Below are positions 4,918-5,354 of a stretch of DNA of 5,354 nt, piece by piece (the stretch's first letter is position 1; each line of letters starts with the position of its first letter). Both the position numbers and the translations under genes were made by a program. The stretch covers positions 1-5,354 of the forward strand of contig JAEUJR010000167.1 in the NCBI GenBank assembly GCA_016793585.1, given 5' to 3'. The DNA comes from Archangium sp. Lineage in GTDB: Bacteria > Myxococcota > Myxococcia > Myxococcales > Myxococcaceae. The notes under the pieces are model-generated. The model had not been told where the DNA came from, made no database searches, and saw nothing but the letters and a program-made list of their open reading frames with translations.

Positions 4918-5354
4918 TCAGAAGCTGTAGCCGAGGCCCGCCGTCACGCGCTGCTCTCCGAGGGGAACCAGCTCGGCCGAGAGATCGAGCCCGAACGGCA
5001 GGCCCACCACCAAGCCCGCGCCGACCTGGTAGTGGTACAGGTCGGTGCCCGTCTGGTTGCGCCAGAAGACCGGGCCTCCGAAGAGTCGGCCCACCGCGTA
5101 CGGCGTGAAGCGTTCGAACACCGTCCACCCGACGACGGTGGTGAGCCGCGCATCGATGGCCACGTAGGCCGTCGGCGCCGCGCGAACGCCGCTCACCGCG
5201 ATCGACCCCGCGACCATGATGAACGGGGAGTGCTTGCCCTGCTCGAGCGCGAGGAAGCTGCCGCTGAAGCTGCCGACGAGCCCGCCCGAGAAGTCGCACG
5301 ACTCGGTGCCCGACGCGAGGCGCCCCAGAAAGATGCCGCCCGCCGAGGCCGACA
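4918..5354 (-). CDS. Outer-membrane beta-barrel protein, partial (N-terminus outside window)
   Basis: Open to the right edge, giving 144 residues up to TGA at 4918-4920. The internal ATG at 5217 is not the start: the frame continues upstream with the same strand pattern (GGIFLGRL, FSGGLVGSFSGSFLAL). The chain is a series of alternating small/hydrophobic strands joined by short polar turns, such as AYVAIDARLTTVVGWTVF, then YQVGAGLVVGLPFG and LDLSAELVPL. It ends in AGLGYSF, whose terminal Phe with alternating aromatics is the classic beta-signal read by the BAM complex. This supports an integral outer-membrane barrel; about eight strands are visible. One Cys lies near the edge (TESCDF). I cannot name the family or its cargo: it could be a small barrel of unknown function or the last part of a larger one. 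Its stop abuts the stop of the 835-residue gene, tail to tail. The promoter lies outside the window. Confidence 0.75.
   Translation of the reverse strand, partial: SASAGGIFLGRLASGTESCDFSGGLVGSFSGSFLALEQGKHSPFIMVAGSIAVSGVRAAPTAYVAIDARLTTVVGWTVFERFTPYAVGRLFGGPVFWRNQTGTDLYHYQVGAGLVVGLPFGLDLSAELVPLGEQRVTAGLGYSF

Noticed and set aside
4894..4928. Repeated AGCTG motifs around the convergent stops, as a bidirectional terminator
   Set aside because: Stems are at most 4-5 bp, lie within coding sequence, and have no T-run on either side.
3636..5108. 490-codon plus-strand frame inside the 835-residue gene
   Set aside because: Extremely Arg-rich out-of-frame shadow that runs past the real stop into the opposite-strand barrel gene.

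Overview
This GC-rich window (by eye about two-thirds G+C, with most third codon positions G or C in the real genes) looks like chromosome of a large-genome, soil-type Gram-negative bacterium. Codon choice, a proline/alanine-linker cytochrome lipoprotein, a C-terminal-Phe outer-membrane barrel and a large lineage-restricted Ala/Gly-rich protein all fit Myxococcota. That placement is an inference from style; no marker gene is present.

Layout, left to right. (1) 1-555, minus: the N-terminal 185 residues of a lipoprotein of the di-haem cytochrome c peroxidase/MauG family, cut by the window edge. (2) 556-689: intergenic, holding a strong Rho-independent terminator (12-bp perfect stem plus T-tract) oriented for the minus-strand gene that ends at 690. 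(3) 690-1118, minus: a small stand-alone CBS-pair protein. (4) 1220-2215, minus: a two-part protein with an N-terminal macro/M17-N-like region and a C-terminal nucleoside 2-deoxyribosyltransferase-like region. (5) 2216-2409: divergent intergenic region with a 14-bp perfect palindrome, an 8-bp direct repeat, a short inverted repeat and an AGGAGG with no convincing gene behind it. (6) 2410-4917, plus: an 835-residue cysteine-free protein of unknown function. (7) 4918-5354, minus: the C-terminal part of an outer-membrane beta-barrel protein, entering from the right edge and abutting the previous gene with zero spacing.

Genes 3 and 4 share orientation, are 101 bp apart and are closed by one terminator, so they may be co-transcribed. 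Both belong to folds that bind or process adenine/NAD-type nucleotides, so nucleotide sensing or turnover is a reasonable guess. The most unusual object is the 835-residue protein. It has an Ala/Arg/Lys helix, a proline-rich linker with a duplicated motif, a globular helical domain, nine tandem 11-residue amphipathic repeats in perfect register, and a large repetitive beta-rich C-terminal half. It has no signal peptide, no cysteine and no recognisable catalytic motif. The hendecad tract resembles membrane-surface helices of the apolipoprotein, synuclein and LEA type, and I rate it the best candidate here for undescribed biology. I see no RNA gene, insertion sequence, CRISPR array or integration site.
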